A stretch of 64,000 nt of DNA from Crossiella sp. S99.2 (GCF_023094165.1 NZ_JALMDK010000001.1:434001-498000), one strand, 5' to 3'; positions 34,398 to 43,160 are shown, numbered from the stretch's first letter. Program-made: numbers and translations. The notes: generated from the letters alone by a model not told the origin.

Positions 34398-34805
34398 ATG
34401 GGCGAGGACAACAACAAGTCGGTCAACCAGGTGGTCGCTGATCTCGGCCGTGATATCGGTGACTACATCCGCACCCAGCGGGCGAACGCGCAGATCTCGT
34501 TGCGCCAGCTGGCCAAGCTCGCCGGTGTGTCCAACCCGTACCTCAGTCAGATCGAGCGCGGGTTGCGCAAACCGAGCGCCGAGATCCTGCAGCAGATCGC
34601 CAAGGGGCTGCGGATCTCCGCCGAAGCGCTCTACGTCCAGGCCGGAATCCTGGAGGAGCGCCCAGGTGGGCCCGTCATCGACGCCGTGCTCGCCGACCTT
34701 GACCTGAACGAGCGGCAGAAGCAGGTGCTGCTCGACGTCTACGAGTCGTTCCGGCGGGAGAACGCCGCCGCGACCCCGCCAGCCGATTCACCCACCGAGG
34801 AGTGA
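34398..34805 (+). CDS. XRE-family regulator, Rv0474-like
   Basis: A 135-residue protein with a very strong GAGGAGGTG ribosome site. The HTH is [20 protein letters not shown], then [22 protein letters not shown]-terminal helical stretch ([18 protein letters not shown]) resembles the end of Rv0474. It is followed eight bases later by the hbhA-like gene, as in M. tuberculosis (Rv0474-Rv0475), and probably regulates it. Confidence 0.88.
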   Translation: MGEDNNKSVNQVVADLGRDIGDYIRTQRANAQISLRQLAKLAGVSNPYLSQIERGLRKPSAEILQQIAKGLRISAEALYVQAGILEERPGGPVIDAVLADLDLNERQKQVLLDVYESFRRENAAATPPADSPTEE

Positions 34806-34812
34806 TCCAGTA

Positions 34813-35469
34813 ATGCCCGCACTGCCCACCGCCGAAGACGTCCGCAAGGCCACCGAACAGGCCGCGATCGTGTTCAACACCGCCATCGAGCAGGCCCGCA
34901 CCCCGCTGCTGGCCGCCCTCGGCGCCGGTGACCTGGCCGCCAAGGCCGTCGTGGACGCGCTGACCAAGGCCCGCGAGACCGTCGGCGAGCGCGCCGAGAA
35001 GGCCACCACCGCGGTGAACGACCTGCCCGCCGAGCTGGGCGAGCTGCGCAACAAGCTGGACCCGGCCGAGTTCCGCAAGATCGTGGACGCCTACACCCAG
35101 GCCGCCCAGCAGCTCTACGGCTACCTGGCCGAGCGCGGCGAGGCCACCCTGGACAAGCTGCGCAGCAACCCGCAGGTGCAGACCGCCCAGCACCGGGTCG
35201 AGGAGGCCGCGGCCGAGGTTCGCGAGCTGGCCGACGACGTGCTCGGCAAGGTCACCCGCCGGACCCGCGTGGCCGGTGAGAAGACCGCCGCCGCCGCGGA
35301 GAAGGCCGCTGAGAAGATCGAGGACGTCGCGGTGCAGGTCGAGGAGGCAGGCGCGAACGTGGCTGCCGCCACCAAGACCGCCACCCGCAAGCCGGCCGCC
35401 AAGCCCGCCACCGGCGCCCGCAAGACCACCGGCCCCAGCACCACCGGCTCGCGCAAGACCACGAGCTGA
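34813..35469 (+). CDS. hbhA: HbhA-like helical surface protein
   Basis: A 218-residue coiled-coil-rich protein (long runs of Ala, Glu, Lys and Leu) ending in a Lys/Ala/Thr-rich tail (KTATRKPAAKPATGARK). M. tuberculosis HbhA (Rv0475) has the same layout and uses its Lys-rich tail to bind heparan sulfate. In an environmental actinomycete the tail may bind polyanions, lipids or DNA instead. Synteny with the upstream XRE gene and downstream DUF2516 gene supports the call. The tail is shorter in PAAKKA-type repeats than in mycobacteria. Confidence 0.8.
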   Translation: MPALPTAEDVRKATEQAAIVFNTAIEQARTPLLAALGAGDLAAKAVVDALTKARETVGERAEKATTAVNDLPAELGELRNKLDPAEFRKIVDAYTQAAQQLYGYLAERGEATLDKLRSNPQVQTAQHRVEEAAAEVRELADDVLGKVTRRTRVAGEKTAAAAEKAAEKIEDVAVQVEEAGANVAAATKTATRKPAAKPATGARKTTGPSTTGSRKTTS

Positions 35470-35490
35470 CCTGGCGCAACCGCACAACCT

Positions 35491-35527
35491 GCCACCGCCG
35501 ACCTGCCCCGAACTGGTCGGCGGTGGC
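35491..35527 (+). terminator. Terminator after the hbhA-like gene
   Basis: GCCACCGCCGACC (35491-35503) pairs perfectly with GGTCGGCGGTGGC (35515-35527) and is followed by TTTCG. Confidence 0.8.
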
Positions 35528-35579
35528 TTTCGTTTCCGACCCGCTCCGCGCCGCCCGCGCTTCGCCGTACCCTGGTGGT

Positions 35580-35873
35580 GTGCTCGCGCCAGCAATGTGG
35601 ATCATGACGATCATCCATTTCGCCGCCATCCCGGTCGGCCTGTTCGCGTTCGTGCACGCCCTGATGCAACGCGCGGACGCCTTCGCCGCGGCGGAGAAGC
35701 TCAGCAAGCCGGCCTGGCTCGGCATCACCGGTGGCGGCACCGCCGCGCTGGCCCTGTTCGCTTTCGGCGGTCCGGGCTCGCTGTTCTGGATGGCCGGCAT
35801 GGTGGCGGTGCTGGTCTACCTGGTCGACGTCCGGCCCCGGGTGAGTGACGCCCAGCGCGGTCCGCGCTGGTGA
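35580..35873 (+). CDS. DUF2516 membrane protein, Rv0476-like
   Basis: A 97-residue protein with three hydrophobic segments (TIIHFAAIPVGLFAFVHAL, LGITGGGTAALALFAF, LFWMAGMVAVLVYLVDVRPR). The VDVRP ending is typical of DUF2516. The start is GTG at 35580 or ATG at 35595. Its stop overlaps the next gene's GTG (GTGA). Function is unknown; its position after hbhA is conserved with M. tuberculosis. Confidence 0.85.
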   Translation: MLAPAMWIMTIIHFAAIPVGLFAFVHALMQRADAFAAAEKLSKPAWLGITGGGTAALALFAFGGPGSLFWMAGMVAVLVYLVDVRPRVSDAQRGPRW

Positions 35874-36676
35874 GTCTGGCCCAGGCCGAGGCCAACGGCG
35901 TGCGCTGGAGCGCGCACGGCACCGGCGGCCCGGTCACCCTGCTCATCCCCGGCCTGGGCGCCACCCCCGGCGAGGCCCGGCTGCCCGCGGTCGGCCTGGC
36001 AGGCACCAGGGTGGTGCTGACCCTGCCCAGCCACGGCGAGTCCCCGGACGCGCCACCCGGCTACTTCCGCTACCAGACCATCGCCGCCGACGTGCTCGCG
36101 GTGGCCGACGAGGTCGGCGCGACCGCCGCCATCGGCACCTCCCTCGGCGCCAGCGCCCTGCTTGCCATCGCCGCGGCTCACCCCACCCGCTTTGAGCGCC
36201 TGGCCCTGCTGATCCCCGCGGTGCTCGACCAGCCGCGTGCTGTGTCACGGTCGACCCTGAGCGAGCAGGTCTCCGAAGCCGGCGCCGACCCGCTGGCCCG
36301 GATGTCCGAGGCCACCGAACACGCGCTGAGCACCGGCGACAACAGCCGTCTGCAGGCCGTGGTCGCGGGCGAGTTGCCACCCGGCCAGGACTTCGCCGAC
36401 TACGTGGACAAGCGGGTGGCCGCGCTGCTGCGCCTGCGCGAGGCGCTGACCAGCCTGCCCGCCCAGGTCCCGGTCCCCGACGTGCGGACGCTGGCCGAGG
36501 TGACCGCCCGGGTGCTGGTGGTCTCGGCCACCGGCGACCCGCTGCACCCCGAACACGTGGCCAAGTCGGTGGCCGCCGCACTGGCGCTGTCCCGGCTGGA
36601 AGTGCTGCCCTCGCTGATCCCCCTGGTCACCCACCGCCGCGAGCTGCGCGCGCTGCTCGCCGACTGGGCAAGCTAG
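35870..36676 (+). CDS. Alpha/beta hydrolase
   Basis: A 268-residue protein with the oxyanion region LLIPGLGATPGEARL and the nucleophile elbow GTSLGAS. The acid is likely in VVSATGDPLHPEH, and a late His in LVTHRREL. The fold is that of a serine hydrolase or related enzyme; the substrate is unknown. It is translationally coupled to the DUF2516 gene. Confidence 0.8.
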   Translation: MSLAQAEANGVRWSAHGTGGPVTLLIPGLGATPGEARLPAVGLAGTRVVLTLPSHGESPDAPPGYFRYQTIAADVLAVADEVGATAAIGTSLGASALLAIAAAHPTRFERLALLIPAVLDQPRAVSRSTLSEQVSEAGADPLARMSEATEHALSTGDNSRLQAVVAGELPPGQDFADYVDKRVAALLRLREALTSLPAQVPVPDVRTLAEVTARVLVVSATGDPLHPEHVAKSVAAALALSRLEVLPSLIPLVTHRRELRALLADWAS

Positions 36677-36685
36677 CCTGCGACC

Positions 36686-37240
36686 ATGACCGGCTGGACC
36701 ATCGCAGGCACCCTCGCCGTGCACCCCGCCCTGGACCGCCTCGACCTGCTTGCCGCCCCGGTGACCACCCTGCTCCGAACCCTGGACGCCGAGCGCTGCG
36801 GCGTCGCCGAGATCAACCCGGACCTGGCCGACACCGCGGCCTTCTGCGCCGAATACGGCTCCCCACTGTCCGCCTCGGCCAACTGCGTGGTCGTCGCCGG
36901 CCGCCGCGGCGACGTGGTGCGCTACGCGGCCTGCCTGGTGCTGGCGTCCACCCGGGCGGATGTGAACGGCGTGGTCCGCAAGCGGCTGGACGCGCGCAAG
37001 GCGAGTTTCGCGCCGATGGAGGAGGCGGTCAGCCGCACCGGGATGGCCTACGGCGGGATCACGCCGATCGGGCTGCCAGCGGACTGGCCGATCCTGCTGT
37101 CGGCGGAGGTCGCCGAGGCACCGGAACTGGTGATCGGCAGCGGGGTCCGGCACAGCAAGCTGCTGGTGCCGGGGGCGCTGCTGGCCAAGCTGCCCAACGC
37201 CGAGGTCCTGCCGGGGCTGGCTCAGCCGGTGGCAGTGTGA
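36686..37240 (+). CDS. YbaK/EbsC-type aminoacyl-tRNA deacylase domain protein
   Basis: A 184-residue protein. The C-terminal 120 residues carry the YbaK fold: SANCVVVAG, RLDARKASFAPMEEAV, GGITPIGLP and the late GSGVRHSKLLVPGALL signature. Relatives hydrolyse mischarged tRNAs (such as Cys-tRNA-Pro) in trans. The conserved Lys of the family may be that in ARKASF. It probably proofreads aminoacyl-tRNA. Confidence 0.78.
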   Translation: MTGWTIAGTLAVHPALDRLDLLAAPVTTLLRTLDAERCGVAEINPDLADTAAFCAEYGSPLSASANCVVVAGRRGDVVRYAACLVLASTRADVNGVVRKRLDARKASFAPMEEAVSRTGMAYGGITPIGLPADWPILLSAEVAEAPELVIGSGVRHSKLLVPGALLAKLPNAEVLPGLAQPVAV

Positions 37241-37282
37241 CCAGCCGCCCACCGGTTTGCCATTGCCCGAGGGCTCTCCGCG

Positions 37283-37304
37283 GACGTACAGTATCTTGTA
37301 CGTC
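37283..37304. promoter_or_regulatory. YefM-YoeB operator
   Basis: GACGTACA-N6-TGTACGTC is a perfect inverted repeat ending 15 bases before the antitoxin start. YefM antitoxins bind TGTACA-centred palindromes, so this is the likely autoregulatory site. The spacer GTATCT could be part of the -10 element. Confidence 0.75.
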
Positions 37305-37319
37305 GAAGGGAGGGTGCTA

Positions 37320-37571
37320 GTGAAGACCATGAGCTACTCCGAGTCTCGCGCGAAGTATGCGGAGACCCTCGACTCGGTGGTCAACGACCGCGAAGAGGTC
37401 GTGATCACCCGCGCCGGGCACGAGCCCGTCGTGATCGTGTCGCTTGCCGACTACCAGTCGCTCAAAGAAACGGCCTACCTGCTGCGTAGCCCGGAGAACG
37501 CGCGACGACTGATCACGTCCATCGAGCGGCTGGAGTCCGGCGGTGGAACACAGCACGAACTCGTGGAATGA
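37320..37571 (+). CDS. yefM: Antitoxin, Phd/YefM family
   Basis: An 83-residue protein from GTG; AGGGAGGG at 37307-37314 sets the start. The N-terminal DNA-binding part is TMSYSESRAKYAETLDSVVN, with EEVVITRAGHEPVVIVSLAD after it. The C-terminal part (LLRSPENARRLITSIERL) should wrap the toxin. It neutralises YoeB and represses the operon. The stop overlaps the toxin start (ATGA). Confidence 0.92.
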   Translation: MKTMSYSESRAKYAETLDSVVNDREEVVITRAGHEPVVIVSLADYQSLKETAYLLRSPENARRLITSIERLESGGGTQHELVE

Positions 37572-37828
37572 AGCTGATCTGGGATGAGCACTCCTGGGAT
37601 GACTATCTCTGGTGGCAGACCGAGGATCGCAAGGTCGTCAAGCGGATCAACGACCTGATCAAGGACATCGTCCGCAATGGCAACGAGGGCATCGGCAAAC
37701 CGGAGCCGCTGAAACACGGCTTCCAGGGGTACTGGTCGCGTCGGGTCACCGATGAGCACCGACTGGTCTACAAGATCGCCGGAGATGAGATCCGGATTGC
37801 GGCGTGCCGCTACCACTACGGCAAGTAG
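37568..37828 (+). CDS. yoeB: Toxin, Txe/YoeB family mRNA interferase
   Basis: An 86-residue RelE-fold toxin. Family catalytic residues are all visible: Glu in GKPEPLKH, Arg in YWSRRVTDEHRLVY, and the C-terminal His-Tyr of ACRYHYGK. It cleaves mRNA in the ribosomal A site when free of YefM. Its length is normal, and the operon appears complete and intact. Confidence 0.94.
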   Translation: MKLIWDEHSWDDYLWWQTEDRKVVKRINDLIKDIVRNGNEGIGKPEPLKHGFQGYWSRRVTDEHRLVYKIAGDEIRIAACRYHYGK

Positions 37829-37852
37829 GGGTAGCGGCACGCTGCTGCCGGT

Positions 37853-39025
37853 TCAGTTGCCCGCGTAGTCCTCCAGCAGCGCGACCGCCTCCGCCGGATC
37901 GTCCGTGATCAGGATCCAGCGCTCCGCCGCCCGCCCCTTGGCCAGTCGGTGCAGCAGGTCCGCCACCGGCATCTCCTCGGTCCAGAATCGCTTGCCCAGG
38001 AACACCATGGGCGCGGCGGGGCCGACGCTCTCGTAGTAGTTCTGGGTCAGGTCCTGGAAGATTTCCTGGACGGTGCCCGCGCGGCCTGGGGTGTACAGGA
38101 CGCCGCCGGTGGCCACGGTGAGCAGGCCATCCTCGCGGACGGAGTTGGCGAAGTACTTGGCGTGCAGTTCGCACAGGGGGTTGGGCGGTTCGTGGCCGTA
38201 GAACCAGGTCGGGATGCCGATGGTGCGGGGCAGGGATTCCGGTTCCGGTAGGTCGAGGGACAGGCCGGCGTGCACCCAGCGGCCGATGGTGGCATCGTCC
38301 ACTGTGGACGAATTGGTGGCGTGGAAGGCGGGGGCTGCGGCCAGTTCTGACAAGGCTTTGGTGAGTTGGTCGTCGTCCATTGTGGACAGTCGTACGCCCA
38401 GTGGGATGGCTTCCATGGCGCCGGGGCCGCCGCCGGTGAGCACGGTGAACCTCGCCGGACTGCGGCCGATGGCGCGGCCCAGTTCGGCGGCCTGGCGGTA
38501 CTCGGGGCTGTCCCGGCGGAAGGCGTGGCCGCCCATCACCGCGACCGGGTTGGCCCGGCCGGCCACCGCGCAGGCGGCCAGCAGGTCTTCCAGGGCCTCG
38601 GTGATGGCGTGGTCGTGCAGGCGTTCGGCCAGGGCGTGCAACGGGTCCGGGTGGTGGCCGGTGCTGCCGCCGATCGACCTGCTGTGCCGGTAGACCCGGG
38701 CGTCGGGGGTGTCCCGGTAGGTCTCCGGGTGGCGCGGGTCCAGGCCGGTGAACAGCTCGGCGACGGTGTACAGCGTGGAGCGGTAGGCGCGGTAGGGCAG
38801 TTCCGGGATGTCCGGGAACACCAGGGCGCCGCTGGCCTCGGCGCGGTCGCGGGCCGTGGGGGCCAGCCGGCAGCCCAGCAGCAGGGCGCCGTCCAGGCTG
38901 GTGCGCAGCAACTCGTTCTCCGCCGCGCCGGTCAGGTCCAGCCCGACCAGCACCGTGTGCCGCAGGTCCCGCCCGGCTGCCCGGTGCTCCCGCAGTACTT
39001 CCAGCTCACCGATCTCGATCCGCAC
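37853..39025 (-). CDS. LOG-family (lysine-decarboxylase-like) protein
   Basis: A 390-residue protein. The nucleotide-binding motifs of the LOG family appear as VLTGGGPGAMEA and TPGRAGTVQEIFQD (usual form PGGxGTxxE, here with Arg). LOG proteins hydrolyse cytokinin nucleotides or nucleoside monophosphates. The N-terminal 130 residues are extra compared with the usual ~190-residue LOG, so this is a long variant. The gene carries two copies of the GTCCA-N3-TGGAC palindrome 78 bases apart (38297 and 38375). Confidence 0.8.
   Translation of the reverse strand: MRIEIGELEVLREHRAAGRDLRHTVLVGLDLTGAAENELLRTSLDGALLLGCRLAPTARDRAEASGALVFPDIPELPYRAYRSTLYTVAELFTGLDPRHPETYRDTPDARVYRHSRSIGGSTGHHPDPLHALAERLHDHAITEALEDLLAACAVAGRANPVAVMGGHAFRRDSPEYRQAAELGRAIGRSPARFTVLTGGGPGAMEAIPLGVRLSTMDDDQLTKALSELAAAPAFHATNSSTVDDATIGRWVHAGLSLDLPEPESLPRTIGIPTWFYGHEPPNPLCELHAKYFANSVREDGLLTVATGGVLYTPGRAGTVQEIFQDLTQNYYESVGPAAPMVFLGKRFWTEEMPVADLLHRLAKGRAAERWILITDDPAEAVALLEDYAGN
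38297..38309. repeat. GTCCA-N3-TGGAC palindrome, copy 1 in the LOG gene
   Basis: GTCCACTGTGGAC; coding strand reads Ser-Thr-Val-Asp with the rare ACA codon. Confidence 0.7.
38375..38387. repeat. GTCCA-N3-TGGAC palindrome, copy 2 in the LOG gene
   Basis: GTCCATTGTGGAC; coding strand reads Ser-Thr-Met-Asp with ACA, 78 bases from copy 1. Confidence 0.7.
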
Positions 39026-39055
39026 CCGGCCAAGGGTAGGCCCGGACGGCTCCGG

Positions 39056-39940
39056 CTAGTGGAAAACCACAGTTCTGTTGCCGTGCACCAGCACCCGGTC
39101 CTCCACGTGCCAGCGCAGTCCCCTGGCCAGCACCACCTTCTCGATGTCGGTGCCCTTGCGCACCATGTCGGCCACCGAGTCGGTGTGGTCCACCCGGCCC
39201 ACCTCCTGCTCGATGATCGGCCCGGCGTCCAGGTCCGCGGTGACGTAGTGACAGGTCGCGCCGACCAGTTTCACGCCGCGGGCATACGCCTGGTGGTACG
39301 GCCGGGCGCCCATGAACGAGGGCAGGAAGCTGTGGTGGATGTTGAGCGCCTTGCCGGACCAGGCCGCGCACAGCTCGTGCGGCAGCACCTGCATGAACCG
39401 GGCCAGCACCACCGCGTCCGGGCGCTGGGAGTCCACCAGCTGGCGGATCTGGGCGAAGGCCGCCTGCTTGCCCTCGGGGTCCTTGCCTGCCACCGGGAAC
39501 GGCACGTGGTGGAACGGGATGCCGTGCGCCCTGGTGATCCCGGCCAGGTCGGCATGGTTGCCGATCACCGCGCGCACGTCCACGTCCAGCTCGCCGGAGG
39601 CCACCCGGCCCAGGATGTCGTAGAGGCAGTGCCCGGCCTTGGACACCAGGATCACCACCCGGCGCTTCTGGCCGGTGTCGGTGACCCGCCAGTCGCTCTG
39701 CACACCCAGTTCCCTGGCCACCGCGGCGAACCGGTGCCGCAGCTCGGCCACGTCGAAGGGCAGCGAGTCCGCACGCACCTCCTGGCGGGTGAAGAACCAG
39801 TTGGTGTCGGTGTCGGTGTGGTAGGCCGCTTCCACGATCCAGCCGCCCTGCTCGGCGAGGAAGGTGGAGATCCGGGCCACGATGCCGGTGCGGTCCGGGC
39901 AGCCCAGGGTGATCACATAGCGTCGTTCACGGGCGGACAT
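39056..39940 (-). CDS. purU: Formyltetrahydrofolate deformylase
   Basis: A 294-residue enzyme that hydrolyses 10-formyl-THF to formate and THF. An N-terminal ACT domain (VITLGCPDRTGIVARIS) precedes the formyltransferase-like domain with the catalytic region LNIHHSFLPSFMGARPYHQA, the Asp in TADLDAGPIIEQE, and VDHTD. It has full length, with all motifs present. It balances folate pools. Confidence 0.95.
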   Translation of the reverse strand: MSARERRYVITLGCPDRTGIVARISTFLAEQGGWIVEAAYHTDTDTNWFFTRQEVRADSLPFDVAELRHRFAAVARELGVQSDWRVTDTGQKRRVVILVSKAGHCLYDILGRVASGELDVDVRAVIGNHADLAGITRAHGIPFHHVPFPVAGKDPEGKQAAFAQIRQLVDSQRPDAVVLARFMQVLPHELCAAWSGKALNIHHSFLPSFMGARPYHQAYARGVKLVGATCHYVTADLDAGPIIEQEVGRVDHTDSVADMVRKGTDIEKVVLARGLRWHVEDRVLVHGNRTVVFH

Positions 39941-39978
39941 GGCTGGTCAGTCTGCCCTTCGCGGCCGCGTTCACCTGG

Positions 39979-40731
39979 TCAGGGGGTGCCCAGCTGGTCG
40001 AGCAACTCAGAGTTCCCGGTCACCACGGCGGTGTTCGGCCGGTTCCACAGCCGCCGGTAGATCGCGTCCGCGGTGCCCGCGACCACCGTGTCGGTGTCGA
40101 TGCCGCTGCCCTGCACCGGGCCCACCTTGGCGACCTGCCCCGGGGTCAGGGTGAGCACCACGGCCAGACCCGCGTCGGCGGCGTGGAAGAGGATGGTGCC
40201 CTGCTCGGTGCGTTCCTCGTGCTTGCGGAACAACTGCGCCATGACCAGCGCCTCCTCGATGCCGTCCGCGGCGAAGGCGGGCTCGAACCGCAGTTCCCTG
40301 GCCGGGTCCACGCCACCGGCCACTTCGTGCAGCGCGTGCTCGGCGTCCAGCCGGTGGATGGCCACCTCGTGCGCCATCCGCCGGGCCCACATCGCGCCGG
40401 GCTCGGGCAGGGGCATGCCGAAGGTCCAGGCAGGCGCCGTGCGGCCCTTCTCGGTGAGCAGGCCGATCAGCCGTTCCTGCTCGGCCACCCACCAGGCGTG
40501 CAGTTCGGCCCAGTCCTGGGGCGCGGGCGGGAACTCCGGCCGCACGTCCACGAGTCCCGCGGTCAGGTTGTCCGCCGCCCAGGCCTGCGCACGGGCCTGG
40601 TGCGCGGTCAGCTTCTGCACGGTCCAGTCAGGACAGGTCGGGACCTGCGCCTCGGGACCGGCCTTGAGCGCGGCTGCCCGCATGGCCTCGGAATGAACTC
40701 GGATCTGCTCGAGGAAGTCGGTGTGCTCCAC
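39979..40731 (-). CDS. Mycothiol-dependent maleylpyruvate isomerase-family protein
   Basis: A 250-residue protein from GTG. The N-terminal DinB/MDMPI fold shows PTCPDWTVQKLTAHQARAQA, then MAHEVAIHRLDAEHAL, with metal-ligand His residues in place. A C-terminal SCP2-like domain (LTPGQVAKVGPVQGSG, AIYRRLWNRP) follows. Proteins of this family use mycothiol or modify small molecules; the specific reaction is unknown. Mycothiol biosynthesis is represented nearby by mshA. Confidence 0.8.
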   Translation of the reverse strand: MEHTDFLEQIRVHSEAMRAAALKAGPEAQVPTCPDWTVQKLTAHQARAQAWAADNLTAGLVDVRPEFPPAPQDWAELHAWWVAEQERLIGLLTEKGRTAPAWTFGMPLPEPGAMWARRMAHEVAIHRLDAEHALHEVAGGVDPARELRFEPAFAADGIEEALVMAQLFRKHEERTEQGTILFHAADAGLAVVLTLTPGQVAKVGPVQGSGIDTDTVVAGTADAIYRRLWNRPNTAVVTGNSELLDQLGTP

Positions 40732-40741
40732 CCCACAGAGC

Positions 40742-41572
40742 CTACGGACGCGGGCCGTAGACCGCGTCCGCATTCAGCGTGACCTCGCCCAGCCGCCACC
40801 GGTTCCGGCGATCGAGCACCGGCCAGTCCCGTTCGGCGAGCAACCGCACCGCCTCCACCCAGCGGGCCCGCGGGCCGTAGGGCGCGAACGGGGCCGCGCT
40901 GGCCCAGCAGGCGTCCAGTTCGGTCAGCAGCGCGTGCACCCGCTCACCGGGCACGTTGTGGTGGATCAGCGATTTGGGCAGTCGTTCGGCCAGATCGGAG
41001 GGCTGCTCCAGGTCCGAGGGCAGGCAGGCCAGGGTGAAGGTCAGCGGGCGATCGGCGTCCAGGGTGACCCAGCAGCAGCGGCGGCCGATCTCATCGCAGG
41101 TGCCCTCCACCAGCAGCCCGCCGGGGGCCAGCCGGGACTGCATGGTGGCCCACGCCTCCGCGGCCGCGGCCTCCTCGTACTGGCGCAGCACGTTGAACGC
41201 GCGCACCAGCGCGGGCCGCCGCCCGGCCAGCTCGAACCCGCCGCGGCGGAACTCCAGTCCCGGCCGCTCGGCCGGTTTGGCCGCGTCCACCCGCTCCTGG
41301 TCGATCTCCAGGCCGAGCACCCGCAGATCCGGCCGCAGCCCGCCCAGCCGGTCGGCCAGCTCCACCGCGGTGATCGGCGATGACCCGTAGCCCAGGTCGA
41401 TGACCAGCGGATCCGCCGCGGCGCGCAGCGCGTCCGCGGTGAGCGGGGTGCTCGCGATCCACCGGTCCACCTTGCGCAGCCGGTTCGGGTTGGTGGTGCC
41501 CCTGGTGGGCAGGCCGAGCGTGCGCGCCCGGCCGGCGGCGTAGCGCGGCGCCCGTTTGCGGACCTGGTTCAC
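40742..41572 (-). CDS. Class I SAM-dependent methyltransferase-like protein
   Basis: A 276-residue protein. It has an unusual motif I (VIDLGYGSSPITAVELADRL), an acidic motif II (VLGLEIDQERVDAA) and a later APGGLLVEGTCDEIGRRCCW. This is an actinobacterial conserved protein of unknown target. The GTG start overlaps the stop of the DUF2505 gene, so the two are co-translated. Confidence 0.72.
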   Translation of the reverse strand: MNQVRKRAPRYAAGRARTLGLPTRGTTNPNRLRKVDRWIASTPLTADALRAAADPLVIDLGYGSSPITAVELADRLGGLRPDLRVLGLEIDQERVDAAKPAERPGLEFRRGGFELAGRRPALVRAFNVLRQYEEAAAAEAWATMQSRLAPGGLLVEGTCDEIGRRCCWVTLDADRPLTFTLACLPSDLEQPSDLAERLPKSLIHHNVPGERVHALLTELDACWASAAPFAPYGPRARWVEAVRLLAERDWPVLDRRNRWRLGEVTLNADAVYGPRP

Positions 41573-42069
41573 GAGCGTTCGGACAGCCAGCGCTGGGTGA
41601 ACTCGTGCTCGGTGTCCAGCAGCCTGGACACCTGCTCGATGACCGCCCGCTCCACCTTGCCGCCGACGAAGGGCAGCGAGACCGACACCTGCAATCGCCC
41701 GGCCACCCGGCAGCCCGCACCCGCGGCGCTGATCGCGATCGAGCACTCGATGGTCGCGGGCGCGCCGGGCACGGTGGCGTGCACCAAGGCGGTGGCGCCC
41801 TCGCCGCTGGGCCGCCAGGTCTCCACCCGCTCGATCACCAGGTCGCCGGGGATCAGGGTGCGCACGAAGGAGGGCAGCTTGTCCGCCGGGATGCCCTGGC
41901 GCAGCTTGAGCACGGTCTCGGCGCCAGTGGCCGTGCGCGAGATCAACTCGCCCTTCGGGCCGCCCACCGCGGCCAGCCGGTCGCGCAGATAGGTCTCGTC
42001 GACCATGGTCGCGGCCACCCGTGCGGCGGGGAAGGAGTAGCCGTGCGAGGTCTCGGTGCTGGTTGCCAC
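41569..42069 (-). CDS. DUF2505 protein (SRPBCC-like)
   Basis: A 166-residue protein with a START/SRPBCC-like alternation of strands and a C-terminal helix: SYLRD-like start (VDETYLRDRLAAVGG), WRPSGEGATALVHATVPGAP, SVSLPFVGGKVERAVIEQVS and EFTQRWL at the end. DUF2505 is common in mycolic-acid and related actinomycetes and has no known function. It is divergent from murB with a 26-base gap, so their promoters overlap. Confidence 0.8.
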   Translation of the reverse strand: MATSTETSHGYSFPAARVAATMVDETYLRDRLAAVGGPKGELISRTATGAETVLKLRQGIPADKLPSFVRTLIPGDLVIERVETWRPSGEGATALVHATVPGAPATIECSIAISAAGAGCRVAGRLQVSVSLPFVGGKVERAVIEQVSRLLDTEHEFTQRWLSERS

Positions 42070-42095
42070 GGGGTGTCACGCTACCGTTGAACGTC

Positions 42096-43160
42096 GTGAC
42101 CACACCCGTGCCGTTGGCTGGCTACACCACCCTGCGCCTTGGCGGCCCGGCCTCGGTGTTCCTGGAAGCAACGAAATCCACCGAGGTCATCGAGGCCGTC
42201 CGGACCGCCGACCAGGCGGGTGAACCCCTGCTCGTGCTGGGCGGGGGGTCCAACCTGGTCATCGGCGACGCGGGCTTCGAGGGCACCGTGGTGCGCATCG
42301 CCACCCGCGGCCGAGGGCACGACCCGCTCGGCGACGGCTTGGTCCGGTTGACCGTGGAGGCCGGCGAGAACTGGGACGACGTGGTCGCCGGCGCGGTGGC
42401 CAACGACCTCGGCGGCCTGGAGGCGCTCTCCGGCATCCCCGGCCTGGTCGGCGCGACCCCGGTGCAGAACGTGGGGGCCTACGGCGTCGAGGTGGCCGAC
42501 CTGCTGCTCTCGGTGGACCTGCTGGACCGGCGCAGCGGCCAGGTGCGTCAGGTCAGCACCGCCGAACTGGGCCTGGGTTACCGCACCAGCGTGCTCAAGG
42601 GCACCGACAACGCGGTGGTGCTGCGGGTCTCCTTCGCGCTGCGCACCGGCGGCCAGTCCGCCCCGGTCCGCTACGCCGAACTGGCCAACACCCTGGGCGT
42701 GGAACTGGGCGCCAGGGTGCCCGCCGCCCAGGTGCGGGACGCGGTGCTCGCGCTGCGCACCGGCAAGGGCATGGTGCTGGACGCCGACGATCACGACACC
42801 TGGAGCGCCGGGTCCTTCTTCACCAATCCGATCGTGGCCGAGGCCGACCTGCCCAGGGTGCTCTCGCTGATCCACGCCCGGCTCGGCCAGGAGATCAAGG
42901 TGCCGCGCTACCCGGGCGGCGCGGGCAAGGTGAAGCTGTCCGCGGCCTGGCTGATCGAGCGGGCCGGGTTCCTGCGCGGGCACGAGGCCGCCGACGGCCG
43001 GGTCTCGCTCTCGCACAAGCACACCCTGGCGCTGACCAACCGCGGCAAGGCCGACACCGAGGACCTGCTGACGCTGGCCCGCGAGGTGCGCGACGGCGTG
43101 CGCGGCGCGTTCGAGGTCGATCTGCACCCGGAACCAGTCTTCGTCGGCTGCGCGCTCTGA
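42096..43160 (+). CDS. murB: UDP-N-acetylenolpyruvoylglucosamine reductase
   Basis: A 354-residue flavoenzyme that makes UDP-MurNAc using NADPH. FAD-binding segments are LLVLGGGSNLVIGD and GIPGLVGATPVQNVGAYG; the Tyr/Arg segment is LGYRTSVLKG; the catalytic Ser is in AGSFFTNP; and the C-terminal Glu in LHPEPVFVG. The start is a GTG with a weak ribosome site. It is an essential cell-wall gene; its position matches Rv0482. Confidence 0.95.
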   Translation: MTTPVPLAGYTTLRLGGPASVFLEATKSTEVIEAVRTADQAGEPLLVLGGGSNLVIGDAGFEGTVVRIATRGRGHDPLGDGLVRLTVEAGENWDDVVAGAVANDLGGLEALSGIPGLVGATPVQNVGAYGVEVADLLLSVDLLDRRSGQVRQVSTAELGLGYRTSVLKGTDNAVVLRVSFALRTGGQSAPVRYAELANTLGVELGARVPAAQVRDAVLALRTGKGMVLDADDHDTWSAGSFFTNPIVAEADLPRVLSLIHARLGQEIKVPRYPGGAGKVKLSAAWLIERAGFLRGHEAADGRVSLSHKHTLALTNRGKADTEDLLTLAREVRDGVRGAFEVDLHPEPVFVGCAL

